Assembly: GCF_036885195.1 (NCBI RefSeq)
Contig: NZ_CP133656.1
Location: forward strand, 1,054,001-1,118,000
Source of the DNA: Pectobacterium cacticida
GTDB taxonomy: Bacteria > Pseudomonadota > Gammaproteobacteria > Enterobacterales > Enterobacteriaceae
DNA: 64,000 nt
Direction of reading: 5' to 3'
Every line of letters begins with the position of its first letter. Within the stretch, counting starts at the first letter, position 1. Shown here piece after piece: positions 40,925-50,000 of the stretch. Position numbers and translations under genes: made by a program. The notes below the pieces were generated by a model. The model did not search any database. It was not told the origin of the DNA and saw only the letters and a list, made by a program, of their open reading frames with translations.

Positions 40925-43861
40925 TCAGAAGGAAACGTCAACCCCGCCGCGCAGCACTTCTTCGTTACCGCGATCGGCAAAGTGTTTGTCAGCACGCAGG
41001 AAGAAACGGGCATCGGCGGCTTTACCCACGTCCAGCCTCACGCCCGCCCACTGCGAGTCTTTATCCAGTCGAATGCCCGGAATATTGAGACGCTCTCCTT
41101 CACGGCCAAGCCCGCGCCAGCGAGCGGAAACGTCGAGCGACGGGTTGCTAAACGCGTGTTGATATTCTCCGCTAAGGCCGACGCTGCTCCACCATCCCTG
41201 ATTCCATTGCAGCAGCGCTCTCAGGTTCACTCCCGTCAGGCCAACGGTGCGAGAATAGTCGTCGCCTTCTCCCGTCAGGCCGAGTGCGCTGCCGGTGTCT
41301 GTAAAGCCGCCAGTAGACAGGTGGCTGTATTTGAGCCCGGCATAGGGCTGCACGCTAAAGATATCGTTGAGCGCCAGATCGTAGCCCGTTTTGAGCAGAC
41401 CCTGCCAGCTATCGCTTGAGGTGCGGCTGGAAACGGCCTCGACATTGCCCAACAGGATAGCGCGCTTCAGCTTATCGTGGCCGCGCTGATAGCTCAGATT
41501 TCCCTGAACGTACCATTCTGGCGTGAGGTTATAACGGGCATAGCTCATCACCCCGTGCAGCTCATTCTCACTGCTGCCGCCACTACCGTCGTAGTCGGCT
41601 TTGATCTGACTGTTGGTATAGGCAATCCCGGCGCGTAACCCTGGCGCGCCGAAATCGGTATCTGCGCCGATGGCGGTCAGCGTGATGTCGTAATGGTTGC
41701 CCAGATAGCCGGACTGTTTCAGGTCACCGCGCAACTTGCCCGTCTCAATCCACAGGCCGTAGCTTTTCTCTCTTCCCAATAAATCCAGACGGTTGTTCAG
41801 CAACTGATTTTGATAATCCAGGCTGTTAAACAGGATGGCGTTGCTGGACGCATGCGCCTGACCGGACAATGAATCCAGCGCAATGGCGGCGGCGCTCGCG
41901 CTACCTAACCGTTGAAACGCTGTGGCCTGCGCCAGCAAACCGGATTGTTGTGCGGACGTTGACGATTGGGAAGACCAACGGTCAGCGACCTGTAATGCTG
42001 ACTCGATATTGGCCGCCGTTTGCAACTGTGCAGCACTGCTTAAGCCGCTGGCGGTTACCGCATCAACGGTATTCAGACGGCTGAAAGCGCCGATCACATC
42101 GTTACTGCCGTAGGTTAGGTTGCCGGTCAGGAACAGGCCGAGGTCGAGATTACTGAACGTGCCGCTAATGCCCTGATGACTGTGCAAGAGCGTTTCTTGT
42201 GCCTGAACGACATAGGTATTATTAGGCAAACCAACACGCAGCCCACCATCCAGCGCTGCGCGGCCTTCAACGGTGAATGGGGTGGCTAACGTTACGCTCA
42301 GCAGGCCGGAACTGCCCTGCGTGTAATTGCCTGCGACGGTCAGCCCGCCTACCGTGGTGGTAGCAACGGTCCCGGTGTTACTTACATTGCCGCCAATACG
42401 TCCTTTGCCTGCCAGCGTGCCGGAGCCGGACACGCTGGCGTTACCCGCGATTGAGCCGTCAATGAACAGGCTGTTGGCGGTAATCAGCGTGTCGCCTCTA
42501 TAGGTGTTACTGCCGGTTAAATGCAGAACGCCGCCCGCATTGTTGGCGCCGTTGACAATCAGGCCGTAATCACCGCTGATATCGTTAGCAAACGTGTAGT
42601 CGCCCGCCGTTAAGCGAGCGGTGAAGTTATCGGCATAAAACATCGCCGGGCCTTTCATCGCCTTATCGACGTTGAGATCGCCCCAGCCAAAAGTGTCGTT
42701 ATAAGGACGGCCGTTGGCGGTGTCAGCGACGGAAATATAGGCGGGATGAAAGATACTCCCGGTAATATTGCCATCGCTGTCTTTGATGATTTCATAGTAA
42801 GCATTTTCTGCGTCGTAGCGCGTATATCCATCGGTGTGGTAGGTCGCGGTAGTGAGCAACGTTTGTTGGAGGTTGTAGCCGGTCATCCATGGGTAAATCG
42901 CGTTGACGCGTGACGCCCCTCCGGTAACACGCGGCGTTGCAAACGACGTACCGTGACTTCGCTCTATTGTGTCGCTGTTGGCCAGAGGGTAATCGACATA
43001 ACCTGGCGCGCTCATGCAGTAAGCGGCGGCGTTGCCACATTTATCAAAAAGGTAAAGTTCAGCAGGACGTTCTGTTCCGTCTTGCCCAACCCATTCTGGA
43101 ATATAACCCGTCACGGCCAAAATACCCTTTTGCAACGCGCTTTCACCAAAAATGAGTGGAATTTGGGTATTCGGTGACGGTACTGAACCCGCATCATTTC
43201 CTGTAGCGACAATACTCAGCGCTTCAGCATTGACGATGCTTTTTAATTCGTCACGAATTAAGCGGTAGTCAGGATTATCTTTGGCACGGTTAAATGCTTC
43301 GGTCGTCGTCAATCGTGCATCGGCAGCGTAGGACATATTAATAATTTTCACACCTGAACCGAGCAGCCAATTTACGGCTTGGGTGGTGTTTTGGTGACTA
43401 ATACGGTTATTTAACGATGTTTGCGCAATATAAAGTTCGCTATCCTGCGCAATGCCGCCCACAGATTTTTCCGTTGCAAGGCCTGCTAGCGCCAGAGCTA
43501 CCAGTGTGCCGTGCCCATTCACTCCCTGATTATCGTTAACTTGAGTGTTATCGCCGACAAACGTTGAAAAGTGCAGATGGCTGTAATTAAATTCTGGGCG
43601 GCCTGCTTCCAAACCAGAGTCGATAATTCCGACTTTAACGGCAGAAGATATCGGCGTTTCCGGCGTGGTGGGTGTGGTTGGCGTGGCGGGAGAGGGCGAC
43701 GTCGGCGCGATGCTGGCGGTTCCACCACCGCCTCCGCTACTGCCGCAGCCAGCCAATACCAGTAACACAAGACTCATATGGGCAGCGATGACTGACCGCC
43801 TGGATACGCTCTTTTTTAACAAGATGGCTTTATTTGATGAAAATAGCTGTGCTGATGTCAT
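40925..43861 (-). CDS. Lipidated subtilisin-like autotransporter protease
   Basis: A 978-residue type V secretion protein. It has a long signal sequence with lipobox LVLAGC (Cys39), a Gly then Pro/Thr linker, and an S8 protease domain with Asp81 (VGIIDSG), His117 (GHGT) and Ser306 (HGTSFATP). A short beta-helical stalk contains the autotransporter repeat YRGDTLITANSLFIDGSI, and a C-terminal beta-barrel (about 700-978) ends GGVDVSF. Architecture resembles NalP/SphB1, lipidated surface proteases that shed other proteins. It converges on the S9 gene with 42 bp between. A fourth shared promoter-like site lies upstream at 44024, tying it to the FecI-type regulon. Confidence 0.92.
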   Translation of the reverse strand: MTSAQLFSSNKAILLKKSVSRRSVIAAHMSLVLLVLAGCGSSGGGGGTASIAPTSPSPATPTTPTTPETPISSAVKVGIIDSGLEAGRPEFNYSHLHFSTFVGDNTQVNDNQGVNGHGTLVALALAGLATEKSVGGIAQDSELYIAQTSLNNRISHQNTTQAVNWLLGSGVKIINMSYAADARLTTTEAFNRAKDNPDYRLIRDELKSIVNAEALSIVATGNDAGSVPSPNTQIPLIFGESALQKGILAVTGYIPEWVGQDGTERPAELYLFDKCGNAAAYCMSAPGYVDYPLANSDTIERSHGTSFATPRVTGGASRVNAIYPWMTGYNLQQTLLTTATYHTDGYTRYDAENAYYEIIKDSDGNITGSIFHPAYISVADTANGRPYNDTFGWGDLNVDKAMKGPAMFYADNFTARLTAGDYTFANDISGDYGLIVNGANNAGGVLHLTGSNTYRGDTLITANSLFIDGSIAGNASVSGSGTLAGKGRIGGNVSNTGTVATTTVGGLTVAGNYTQGSSGLLSVTLATPFTVEGRAALDGGLRVGLPNNTYVVQAQETLLHSHQGISGTFSNLDLGLFLTGNLTYGSNDVIGAFSRLNTVDAVTASGLSSAAQLQTAANIESALQVADRWSSQSSTSAQQSGLLAQATAFQRLGSASAAAIALDSLSGQAHASSNAILFNSLDYQNQLLNNRLDLLGREKSYGLWIETGKLRGDLKQSGYLGNHYDITLTAIGADTDFGAPGLRAGIAYTNSQIKADYDGSGGSSENELHGVMSYARYNLTPEWYVQGNLSYQRGHDKLKRAILLGNVEAVSSRTSSDSWQGLLKTGYDLALNDIFSVQPYAGLKYSHLSTGGFTDTGSALGLTGEGDDYSRTVGLTGVNLRALLQWNQGWWSSVGLSGEYQHAFSNPSLDVSARWRGLGREGERLNIPGIRLDKDSQWAGVRLDVGKAADARFFLRADKHFADRGNEEVLRGGVDVSF

Positions 43862-44023
43862 TATATTTTCCCTGTATTTTTAGAGCACGGAACCGCCTCC
43901 CAGGAAAAACAGGGATTTGGCAAGCCAATTGCTGCTAATGAGAGGCGTTATTCTGGTGAATAAACCTTATTTGCACGAAAAACGGTTTCGGCTAGAGATT
44001 AGCCTTATTCCCCTTCACCGATC

Positions 44024-44053
44024 TTTGTGCAATAAACACAGGAAAGTGACAGT
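44024..44053 (-). promoter_or_regulatory. Shared ECF-type promoter site D (autotransporter)
   Basis: On the minus strand the site begins ACTGTCACTTTCC and ends ATTGCACAAA. It matches site C at 21 of 30 positions with the same spacing. It is 163 nt upstream of the autotransporter ATG, in a 472-bp gene-free stretch (43862-44333) with no other feature I can support. Confidence 0.62.
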
Positions 44054-44333
44054 GAGACTCTGTTATTTTTGCTGGATCAGGGCGCTATCATGTTGGAATA
44101 ACGCCCTAAGGTGAATGTTGCAATTGTGATCTGTCGCCCGATGCCGCAAGGTATATTCGTTGCGATAGATGCACGTTTTGTTCTGGCGATAACCACCAGG
44201 GATAAGCGTTCCATCCGTATGGTTCGCGCATAATAAGAATGTGTTTATTGGCTTTTACCTTCATCCCATATCCACACTATGCTATACGGACAGATCGGTA
44301 ATCTAATACCGTTTTAATCGAAGGGACGTGGTG

Positions 44334-45512
44334 CTACACGCGCTCGACGATCATCGCGATACCTTGCCCGCCGCCGATACATAGCGTTGCTAGCCCCAGC
44401 GTTTTGTTATAACTGTGCAGCGCGTGGACCAGTGTGACGAGGATACGCGCACCGCTCGCGCCAATAGGATGGCCCAGTGCGATCGCGCCGCCGTTAACAT
44501 TCACTTTTTCCGGGTCGAGCTGAAGATCGCGCTGTACGGCCAGAAACTGTGCGGCAAAGGCTTCATTCGCTTCAATAAGGTCAATATCGCTAATCGTTAA
44601 CCCGGCCTTGATCAGGGCTTTCTGCGTCGCCGGAATTGGCCCTAACCCCATCACCTCGCTCGGCACGCCGGCAGAGGCCCAGCTACGGATACGTGCCAAT
44701 GGCGTAATTCCCTGTTTTGTCGCTTCAGATTCACGCATTAACACCAGCGTCGCGGCAGCGTCATTAATGCCAGATGCGTTGCCAGCCGTCACGGTGCCGT
44801 TGGCGGAGAACGCTGGACGTAATGCGGCAAGCGAGGCGAGCGTGGTATCGGCTCGCGGGTATTCATCCCGATCGAAGATTCGCGTCTCTTTTTTATTACG
44901 CAACGTCAACGGGGTGATTTCAGCGTTGAAACGACCGGCCTCGATCGCCGCGACGGCTTTCTGCTGAGAGGCCAGCGCCACCCGATCCTGATCTTCACGT
45001 GTGAGCTGGTAACGTTCGGCGATATTTTCCGCCGTGGTGCCCATGTGATAATCGTTAAACGCACACCACAAACCATCGTTGATCATGATGTCGATGAGTT
45101 TGCCGTTCCCCATGCGGTAACCGTGCCGTGCTTTTTCCAACAAGTAAGGCGCGGCACTCATGTTCTCCATTCCGCCCGTCACGCAAACCTGATTATCGCC
45201 GGACAGAATAGACTGTGCCCCCAGCACCACGGCTTTCAGACCCGAACCGCACACTTTACTAACGGTGAGCGATGGCGTTTCTACGGAAAGTCCAGCAGCG
45301 TGACTGGCCTGATGCGCGGGGTTTTGCCCCAGCCCAGCTTGCAGTACGTTGCCGAGGATGACCTCATCGATCGCTAATGTGTCCGGTAACGTCGACAGGC
45401 AGTCACGAATAGTCGCGGATGCCATTTCAATCGCGGAAGTGTTCGCCAGGCTACCTGCGAATTTGCCAATCGCGGTGCGTTTGGCTGAAACAATAACAAC
45501 GGAGTCGTTCAT
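44334..45512 (-). CDS. Acetyl-CoA acetyltransferase (thiolase)
   Basis: A 392-residue biosynthetic-type thiolase. The acyl-accepting Cys is in LTVSKVCGSGLKAV, the catalytic His in GGAIALGHPIGASGARI and the second Cys in CIGGGQGIAM. It splits or forms acetoacetyl-CoA. It is the last gene of an operon behind a CoA-transferase pair, the layout of the ato (acetoacetate) operon, 11 bp after the beta subunit. AtoB-like by family, but the pathway substrate is open because of the AtuA-like genes upstream. Confidence 0.92.
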   Translation of the reverse strand: MNDSVVIVSAKRTAIGKFAGSLANTSAIEMASATIRDCLSTLPDTLAIDEVILGNVLQAGLGQNPAHQASHAAGLSVETPSLTVSKVCGSGLKAVVLGAQSILSGDNQVCVTGGMENMSAAPYLLEKARHGYRMGNGKLIDIMINDGLWCAFNDYHMGTTAENIAERYQLTREDQDRVALASQQKAVAAIEAGRFNAEITPLTLRNKKETRIFDRDEYPRADTTLASLAALRPAFSANGTVTAGNASGINDAAATLVLMRESEATKQGITPLARIRSWASAGVPSEVMGLGPIPATQKALIKAGLTISDIDLIEANEAFAAQFLAVQRDLQLDPEKVNVNGGAIALGHPIGASGARILVTLVHALHSYNKTLGLATLCIGGGQGIAMIVERV

Positions 45513-45523
45513 GATCGCCTCGA

Positions 45524-46171
45524 TTAATGGATGCTGAAGGGTTTTACATCGGCGGACACGATGAAGTTCGCCTCGGTTTTTTGGCGCAGTGCGTCTAAGG
45601 TGATGTCAGGGCTGATTTCAGTCAGCACCATGTGCTGGTTGATAAACTGGAAGACGGCTAATTCGGTAACGACCATGCTGACTTTATTGACGGCAGTTAG
45701 CGGGTAGGTGCACCGGTGCAATAGTTTCGCGTCGCCATTTTTGGCACAGTGCTCAAGGGCAATAATCACCTTCTTCGCGCCGACGACCAGATCCATGGCG
45801 CCGCCCATGCCGGGTACCATTTTTCCGGGCACCATCCAGTTGGCGAGGCTACCGTGTTCATCAACTTGCAAACCGCCCAGCACGCAGACATCGACGTGAC
45901 CACCGCGAATCAGCGCAAAGGAAAACGCGCTGTCAAACATCGCCGCGCCCGGCACCATGCCGCATGGCTGACCTCCGGCGTTGACCAGGTTGCTATCCGG
46001 CTCGGTCACCGGGCCCAATCCCAAAAAACCATTCTCAGATTGGAAGGTGACTTCAACGCCGTGTGGTACGTAATTCGCGACTTTGGTGGGTAGACCAATT
46101 CCCAGATTCACCACGTCGCCGTTTTTCAACTCCAGCGCGACGCGGCGAGCGATTAATTCTTTCGCATCCAT
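45524..46171 (-). CDS. 3-oxoacid CoA-transferase subunit B (AtoA/ScoB type)
   Basis: A 215-residue beta subunit. SENGFLGLGP contains the glutamate that forms the CoA thioester. IARRVALELKNGDVVNLGIGLPTKVANY and HCAKNGDAKLLHRCTYPLT are conserved. The start is the ATG at 46171, overlapping the alpha-subunit stop as TAATG; the frame open further upstream is antisense-free but belongs to atoD. It transfers CoA from acetyl- or succinyl-CoA to a 3-oxoacid. Confidence 0.92.
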   Translation of the reverse strand: MDAKELIARRVALELKNGDVVNLGIGLPTKVANYVPHGVEVTFQSENGFLGLGPVTEPDSNLVNAGGQPCGMVPGAAMFDSAFSFALIRGGHVDVCVLGGLQVDEHGSLANWMVPGKMVPGMGGAMDLVVGAKKVIIALEHCAKNGDAKLLHRCTYPLTAVNKVSMVVTELAVFQFINQHMVLTEISPDITLDALRQKTEANFIVSADVKPFSIH

Positions 46172-46827
46172 TATTGCTCTCCCAAATAAAGGTGATCGAC
46201 CAGTGCTGCCGGTGTGACAATACATTCCGGAGACAATTGACCAACCGGAACAATTTGTTCGCATTGCGCAACGACTTTCTTTGCCGCGAGCGCAATGAGT
46301 GGGTTGAAATTACGGGCGGTGAGGTGATAAATCAGATTTCCGCTGGTGTCGGCAATACCGGCCTGTAATAACGCGAGATCCGCCTTAATAGGCAACTCTA
46401 ATAAATAGGTAATATCATTAATGGTTATTTTCTGTTTATTTTCTTCAACGATCGTACCCACGCCAGTCGGCGTTAAAAAACCACCAAGACCCGCGCCGCC
46501 GCTGCGAATACGCTCTGCTAACGTTCCTTGCGGCACCAGTTCGACGTCCATTTCGCCAGAAAGCATGCGGCGTCCGGTTTCCGGGTTGGTGCCAATATGT
46601 GAAGCGATGACTTTTTTAACCTGGCCATTAGCAATGAGTGGCCCAACGCCAGTATCGACAAACCCGGTATCATTGCCAATGAGTGTTAAATGAGAAACGC
46701 CAGCTTTTATGATCTCATCTACCAATAATTTCGGTGTTCCGATGCCCATAAACCCACCGAACATAATTGTCATTCCGTCGAATAAATAATTGCGGAATTG
46801 GTGGGCATCAATGACTTTATTATTCAT
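46171..46827 (-). CDS. 3-oxoacid CoA-transferase subunit A (AtoD/ScoA type)
   Basis: A 218-residue alpha subunit with FGGFMGIGTPKLLVDEI at the N-terminus and RSGGAGLGGFLTPTGVGT, the glycine-rich family signature. It forms a heterotetramer with the beta subunit. The stop is fused to the next start (TAATG). A hairpin upstream (46931-46964) separates it from the AtuA-like genes. Confidence 0.92.
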   Translation of the reverse strand: MNNKVIDAHQFRNYLFDGMTIMFGGFMGIGTPKLLVDEIIKAGVSHLTLIGNDTGFVDTGVGPLIANGQVKKVIASHIGTNPETGRRMLSGEMDVELVPQGTLAERIRSGGAGLGGFLTPTGVGTIVEENKQKITINDITYLLELPIKADLALLQAGIADTSGNLIYHLTARNFNPLIALAAKKVVAQCEQIVPVGQLSPECIVTPAALVDHLYLGEQ

Positions 46828-46930
46828 TGCATTTTTACTCTGAAGGTAATTACTCTAAAAATAGCTGCACGAATACCTTCAGGATTGTGTATCCCGATTA
46901 TCGTGGCGGCGAATAAGAGTGGCTGTTAAG

Positions 46931-46964
46931 AATAGGGTAGGGTTAATTAACCCCATCCCCTATT
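46931..46964 (-). terminator. Hairpin between the AtuA-like and CoA-transferase genes
   Basis: AATAGGG-TAGGGTTAA pairs with TTAACCCCA-TCCCCTATT in a 34-nt near-perfect palindrome. It lies 14 nt after the 99-residue gene's stop on the minus strand. No long U-tract follows, so it may terminate partially or balance expression within one operon. Confidence 0.5.
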
Positions 46965-46977
46965 TCCAATTACTGGA

Positions 46978-47277
46978 TTAAATATCCATATCTAATATGG
47001 CTGAACTTAATCCTTTGCCGTGCATGTCAAGCGCCAGCGAGCGCGTAACGCCACCGCCGAGAGCGCCATACATGACGAAGTTTAGTGCGCCGATACTGGG
47101 TATTTCAAAGCGGACAACATCACCGGTTACGATATCGGCGAACCAGGCCTTCACTTTTTCTGCCGTCACTTTTTCTTTCAACTCGGCATAGTCTTCCGGC
47201 CGGTAAGCGATTAACGAAATATTGGACGTGTTGCCTTTATCGCCAGTACGGGAGTGTGCTATTTCACGTAGTTTCAT
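46978..47277 (-). CDS. AtuA-like C-terminal domain protein
   Basis: A 99-residue protein beginning MKLREIAHSRTGDKGNTSNIS, the hallmark of the small ferredoxin-fold domain found at the C-terminus of AtuA (acyclic terpene utilisation) proteins. Here it is a separate gene whose ATG overlaps the stop of the larger AtuA-like gene (TAATG), so the two products probably act as one complex. Biochemical role unknown. Confidence 0.8.
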   Translation of the reverse strand: MKLREIAHSRTGDKGNTSNISLIAYRPEDYAELKEKVTAEKVKAWFADIVTGDVVRFEIPSIGALNFVMYGALGGGVTRSLALDMHGKGLSSAILDMDI

Positions 47278-48617
47278 TATTTAATCTCCAGGTAATCAAC
47301 GGCGGGGGTGACGAAGGAACGAGCCAGCAGAGTAGAATCCATCGCCAGTATTTCTTTTACGGATTTATTAACGCCGCCGCCGCCTGCGGGGCCGTTGGTG
47401 TAGAGCGTCTCCACTTCATTGCCCACTTTCACCGCCTGTGCTCTGGAGGTGCAACGTGCCGCGACGCGCGCGCGTACCTCATAGGGCGCGCTGCTTTTAG
47501 AACGTTGTGCGCCATGCAGGGCATCAACGCCGATCAGGTCATAGCGCACTTCCTGAAAGTTAATCTGACACAGCGCAAAACGCCCTTTAACAATATCCAG
47601 CGCCAGGCGGCCACGCGCTACGGCGCCAGGGCCAGCGTAAGAGATTTCGCCTTCGCCGATGAATCCATCCTGATAACCAACAGAGACTTTTAGCGTATCG
47701 GTCTTAGCGCGTCCGGTGGCACCCTGAACACGTACGCGATTCTCACCGTCCTGCGTAAAAGTGACATGACTGAAATCGGCAATGACGTCTGGGGTGATAT
47801 AGCTATCGGGACGGTGAATTTCATATAGCAGTTGCTCCTTGCAGGTGTCCACACAAACGCAACCGCCTGAACCCTCAACTTTGGTAATTACTGCATGACC
47901 ATCTTCGCTAATTTCCGCGATCGGGAAGCCTAACCGCTCAAGATTCGGGATATCTTTAATGCCGGGGTCGGCATAGTAACCGCCAGTGATTTGGCCTGCG
48001 CATTCCAGGAGGTGACCAATACAGGTGCCTTTCCCCAGACGATCCCAGTCATCAGCCGCCCAATTGAATTCATACATCATGGCGGACAGAAACAGTGACG
48101 GATCGGAAACGCGGCCCGCAATAATGACATCCGCGCCCTGACGCAGCGCTTCTACTAATGCATCAGCGCCCAGATAGGCATTAGCGGAAATAATGTCTTT
48201 ACCACAGCGTGAAACCGGCTGGCCGATCTCATCCAATTTGGAATCCTGTGCGATCAGCACTGAGTGCACATCGTCACCGGTCACGATGGCAATCTTCAGT
48301 TTATGTGCGCCGAGTGATTTAGCGATTTCCAGCACACGTTGGCCCGCGGCGACAGGGTTCGCCGATCCCATATTGGTGATGATCTTGATGCCTTTTTCCA
48401 GACAGATTGGCAGCACGGCGTGCATGCGGTCAGCCAGCAGCTCGTTGTAGCCTTTTTCTGGATTCTGCTGTTTCTGCTTTTGGCCAATGGCAATAGTGCG
48501 CTCTGCCAGGCATTCGAATACCAGATAGTGAATGTCGCCTTTTTGCGCGAGTTCTACAGCGGGTTCGATACGATCGCCAGCATAGCCGGCGCCGGAACCA
48601 ATACGAAGTGTCTTCAT
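47277..48617 (-). CDS. AtuA-like (DUF1446) acyl-CoA metabolism protein
   Basis: A 446-residue protein of the AtuA/DUF1446 family. It starts LRIGSGAGYAGDRIEPAVELAQKG and contains CLAERTIAIGQ, TNMGSANPVAA and GSGGCVCVDTCKEQLLYEIHRPDSYITPDV (split). AtuA proteins occur in citronellol/geraniol and related branched-acid degradation clusters, with a role not firmly defined. It pairs with the small domain gene downstream and lies 60 bp after the CitMHS transporter gene. The good leader AAGGTAACATT supports the start. Confidence 0.85.
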   Translation of the reverse strand: MKTLRIGSGAGYAGDRIEPAVELAQKGDIHYLVFECLAERTIAIGQKQKQQNPEKGYNELLADRMHAVLPICLEKGIKIITNMGSANPVAAGQRVLEIAKSLGAHKLKIAIVTGDDVHSVLIAQDSKLDEIGQPVSRCGKDIISANAYLGADALVEALRQGADVIIAGRVSDPSLFLSAMMYEFNWAADDWDRLGKGTCIGHLLECAGQITGGYYADPGIKDIPNLERLGFPIAEISEDGHAVITKVEGSGGCVCVDTCKEQLLYEIHRPDSYITPDVIADFSHVTFTQDGENRVRVQGATGRAKTDTLKVSVGYQDGFIGEGEISYAGPGAVARGRLALDIVKGRFALCQINFQEVRYDLIGVDALHGAQRSKSSAPYEVRARVAARCTSRAQAVKVGNEVETLYTNGPAGGGGVNKSVKEILAMDSTLLARSFVTPAVDYLEIK

Positions 48618-48677
48618 AATGTTACCTTTATCAATGAATGTGTCTGTTAGCGTTCTCGATGAGAAACGATGTGTTTC

Positions 48678-50000
48678 CTATAAGGGAAAGACGCCGAAGA
48701 GAACGCAGACGAACGTCATGATGACGCTTGCGGCCCAGAGCACAGGGATAGAGAATTTTTGGTGGTCGGCGAGGTCAACGCCTGCCAGGCTGACCAGTAG
48801 GAAAGTGGCTGGGGTTAACGGGCTGACCGGGAAACCCGTGGTCATCTGGCCGAGGACGGACGCCTGAGCTACCTGAATCGGTGGAATACCTAACATGTCC
48901 ACGGTGTGGGCAATCACGGGCATGATGCCGAAATAGTATGAATCCGGGTCGAATACCAAACTCAGTGGCATAGCGATCAGGCCGACGATAAACGGGATGT
49001 GGGAGGCAAAGGATTCAGGTACGAAGTTAACGGCCGCGAGCGACATGGCTTTCAACATACCAGAACCGCCCATGATGCCCGTGAACGCGCCTGCGGCAAA
49101 CAGGATACTGGCCATCATTAATGCGGCTTTAGCATGGGCATTAATACGCTCTTTCTGCATTTCAACGTTGGGATAGTTGAACATCAGCGCCAGCGTTAGC
49201 GCGATCATGAAGGCGACCGTCGGCGAAATTCGGGTAAATACCATCGTGCCGATAACGGCTAGTACCAAGGCAATATTGACCCAGAACATCTTCGGACGAC
49301 GCAGCGCTTTCTCCGCATCACTTAACTCTTTAACATGCACTTCAGGCGCGATGGTCGGCGAGCTGCCTGCCAGCGGATTTCCCGCTGCCAATCCCAGACG
49401 TTTTTCTTCTTTCTTGCCCCAGTAATAGCCCATGAGCACCATAAAGGTCAGGCCGCAGAGTTGCGCAGGAATGAGCGGAATAAAGAGGTCGTGCGTTGTC
49501 GTATTTAACGCCGCAGCGGCGCGGATCATCGGCCCGGTCCACGGCAGGAAATTAACGCCCGCGCTGAGTGCGGTAATGCCGACCAGAATACGTTTGTCCA
49601 TACCGAGTTTGTTAAAAAGCGGTAGCATTGCTGGAATGGTGATGAGGAAGGTGACGGCACCATTACCATCCAGATGCGCAATCAGCGCCAATACGCCCGT
49701 ACCGATAATGATCTTTACCGGACTGGTGCCGACCATGCGTAAGATACCTTTAATGATAGGATCAAACATGCCGGCATCGGTTACTACGCCGAAGAACGCA
49801 ATGGCAAAAACAAACATTGCCGCCATCGGCGCCAGCTTAGTAATACCATCCACCACATATTTCGCCGTATCGGTGCCACTTCCTGCTGCGAGAGCGCCGA
49901 GAACGGGAATGACAATAAGTGCGACCAGAGGTGACATTCGTTTTGTCATGATAAAAAAGAGCAAGGTGGCTATGGTTAGCACCCCGATGAGAGCTAGCAT
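48678..50000 (-). CDS. CitMHS-family carboxylate transporter
   Basis: A 440-residue permease with about 12 helices. LVALIVIPVLGALAAG, AHLDGNGAVTFLITIPAMLPL and VFDPDSYYFGIMPVIAHT match the citrate-Mg:H+ symporter family. It probably imports the di- or tricarboxylate or hydroxyacid that feeds the operon. It is the first gene of the unit, divergent from the LysR regulator, with AGGAG ahead of the ATG. True citrate use is not shown. Confidence 0.87.
   Translation of the reverse strand: MLALIGVLTIATLLFFIMTKRMSPLVALIVIPVLGALAAGSGTDTAKYVVDGITKLAPMAAMFVFAIAFFGVVTDAGMFDPIIKGILRMVGTSPVKIIIGTGVLALIAHLDGNGAVTFLITIPAMLPLFNKLGMDKRILVGITALSAGVNFLPWTGPMIRAAAALNTTTHDLFIPLIPAQLCGLTFMVLMGYYWGKKEEKRLGLAAGNPLAGSSPTIAPEVHVKELSDAEKALRRPKMFWVNIALVLAVIGTMVFTRISPTVAFMIALTLALMFNYPNVEMQKERINAHAKAALMMASILFAAGAFTGIMGGSGMLKAMSLAAVNFVPESFASHIPFIVGLIAMPLSLVFDPDSYYFGIMPVIAHTVDMLGIPPIQVAQASVLGQMTTGFPVSPLTPATFLLVSLAGVDLADHQKFSIPVLWAASVIMTFVCVLFGVFPL

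Noticed and set aside
25851..43861. A complete lasso-peptide or microcin biosynthetic cluster
   Set aside because: No cyclase, leader protease, cyclodehydratase or precursor gene is visible; only uptake, regulation and proteolysis genes are present.
43917..44114. 65-codon frame as a peptide precursor for a modified-peptide cluster
   Set aside because: It lies antisense across promoter site D, has no ribosome-binding site, and no leader/core pattern.
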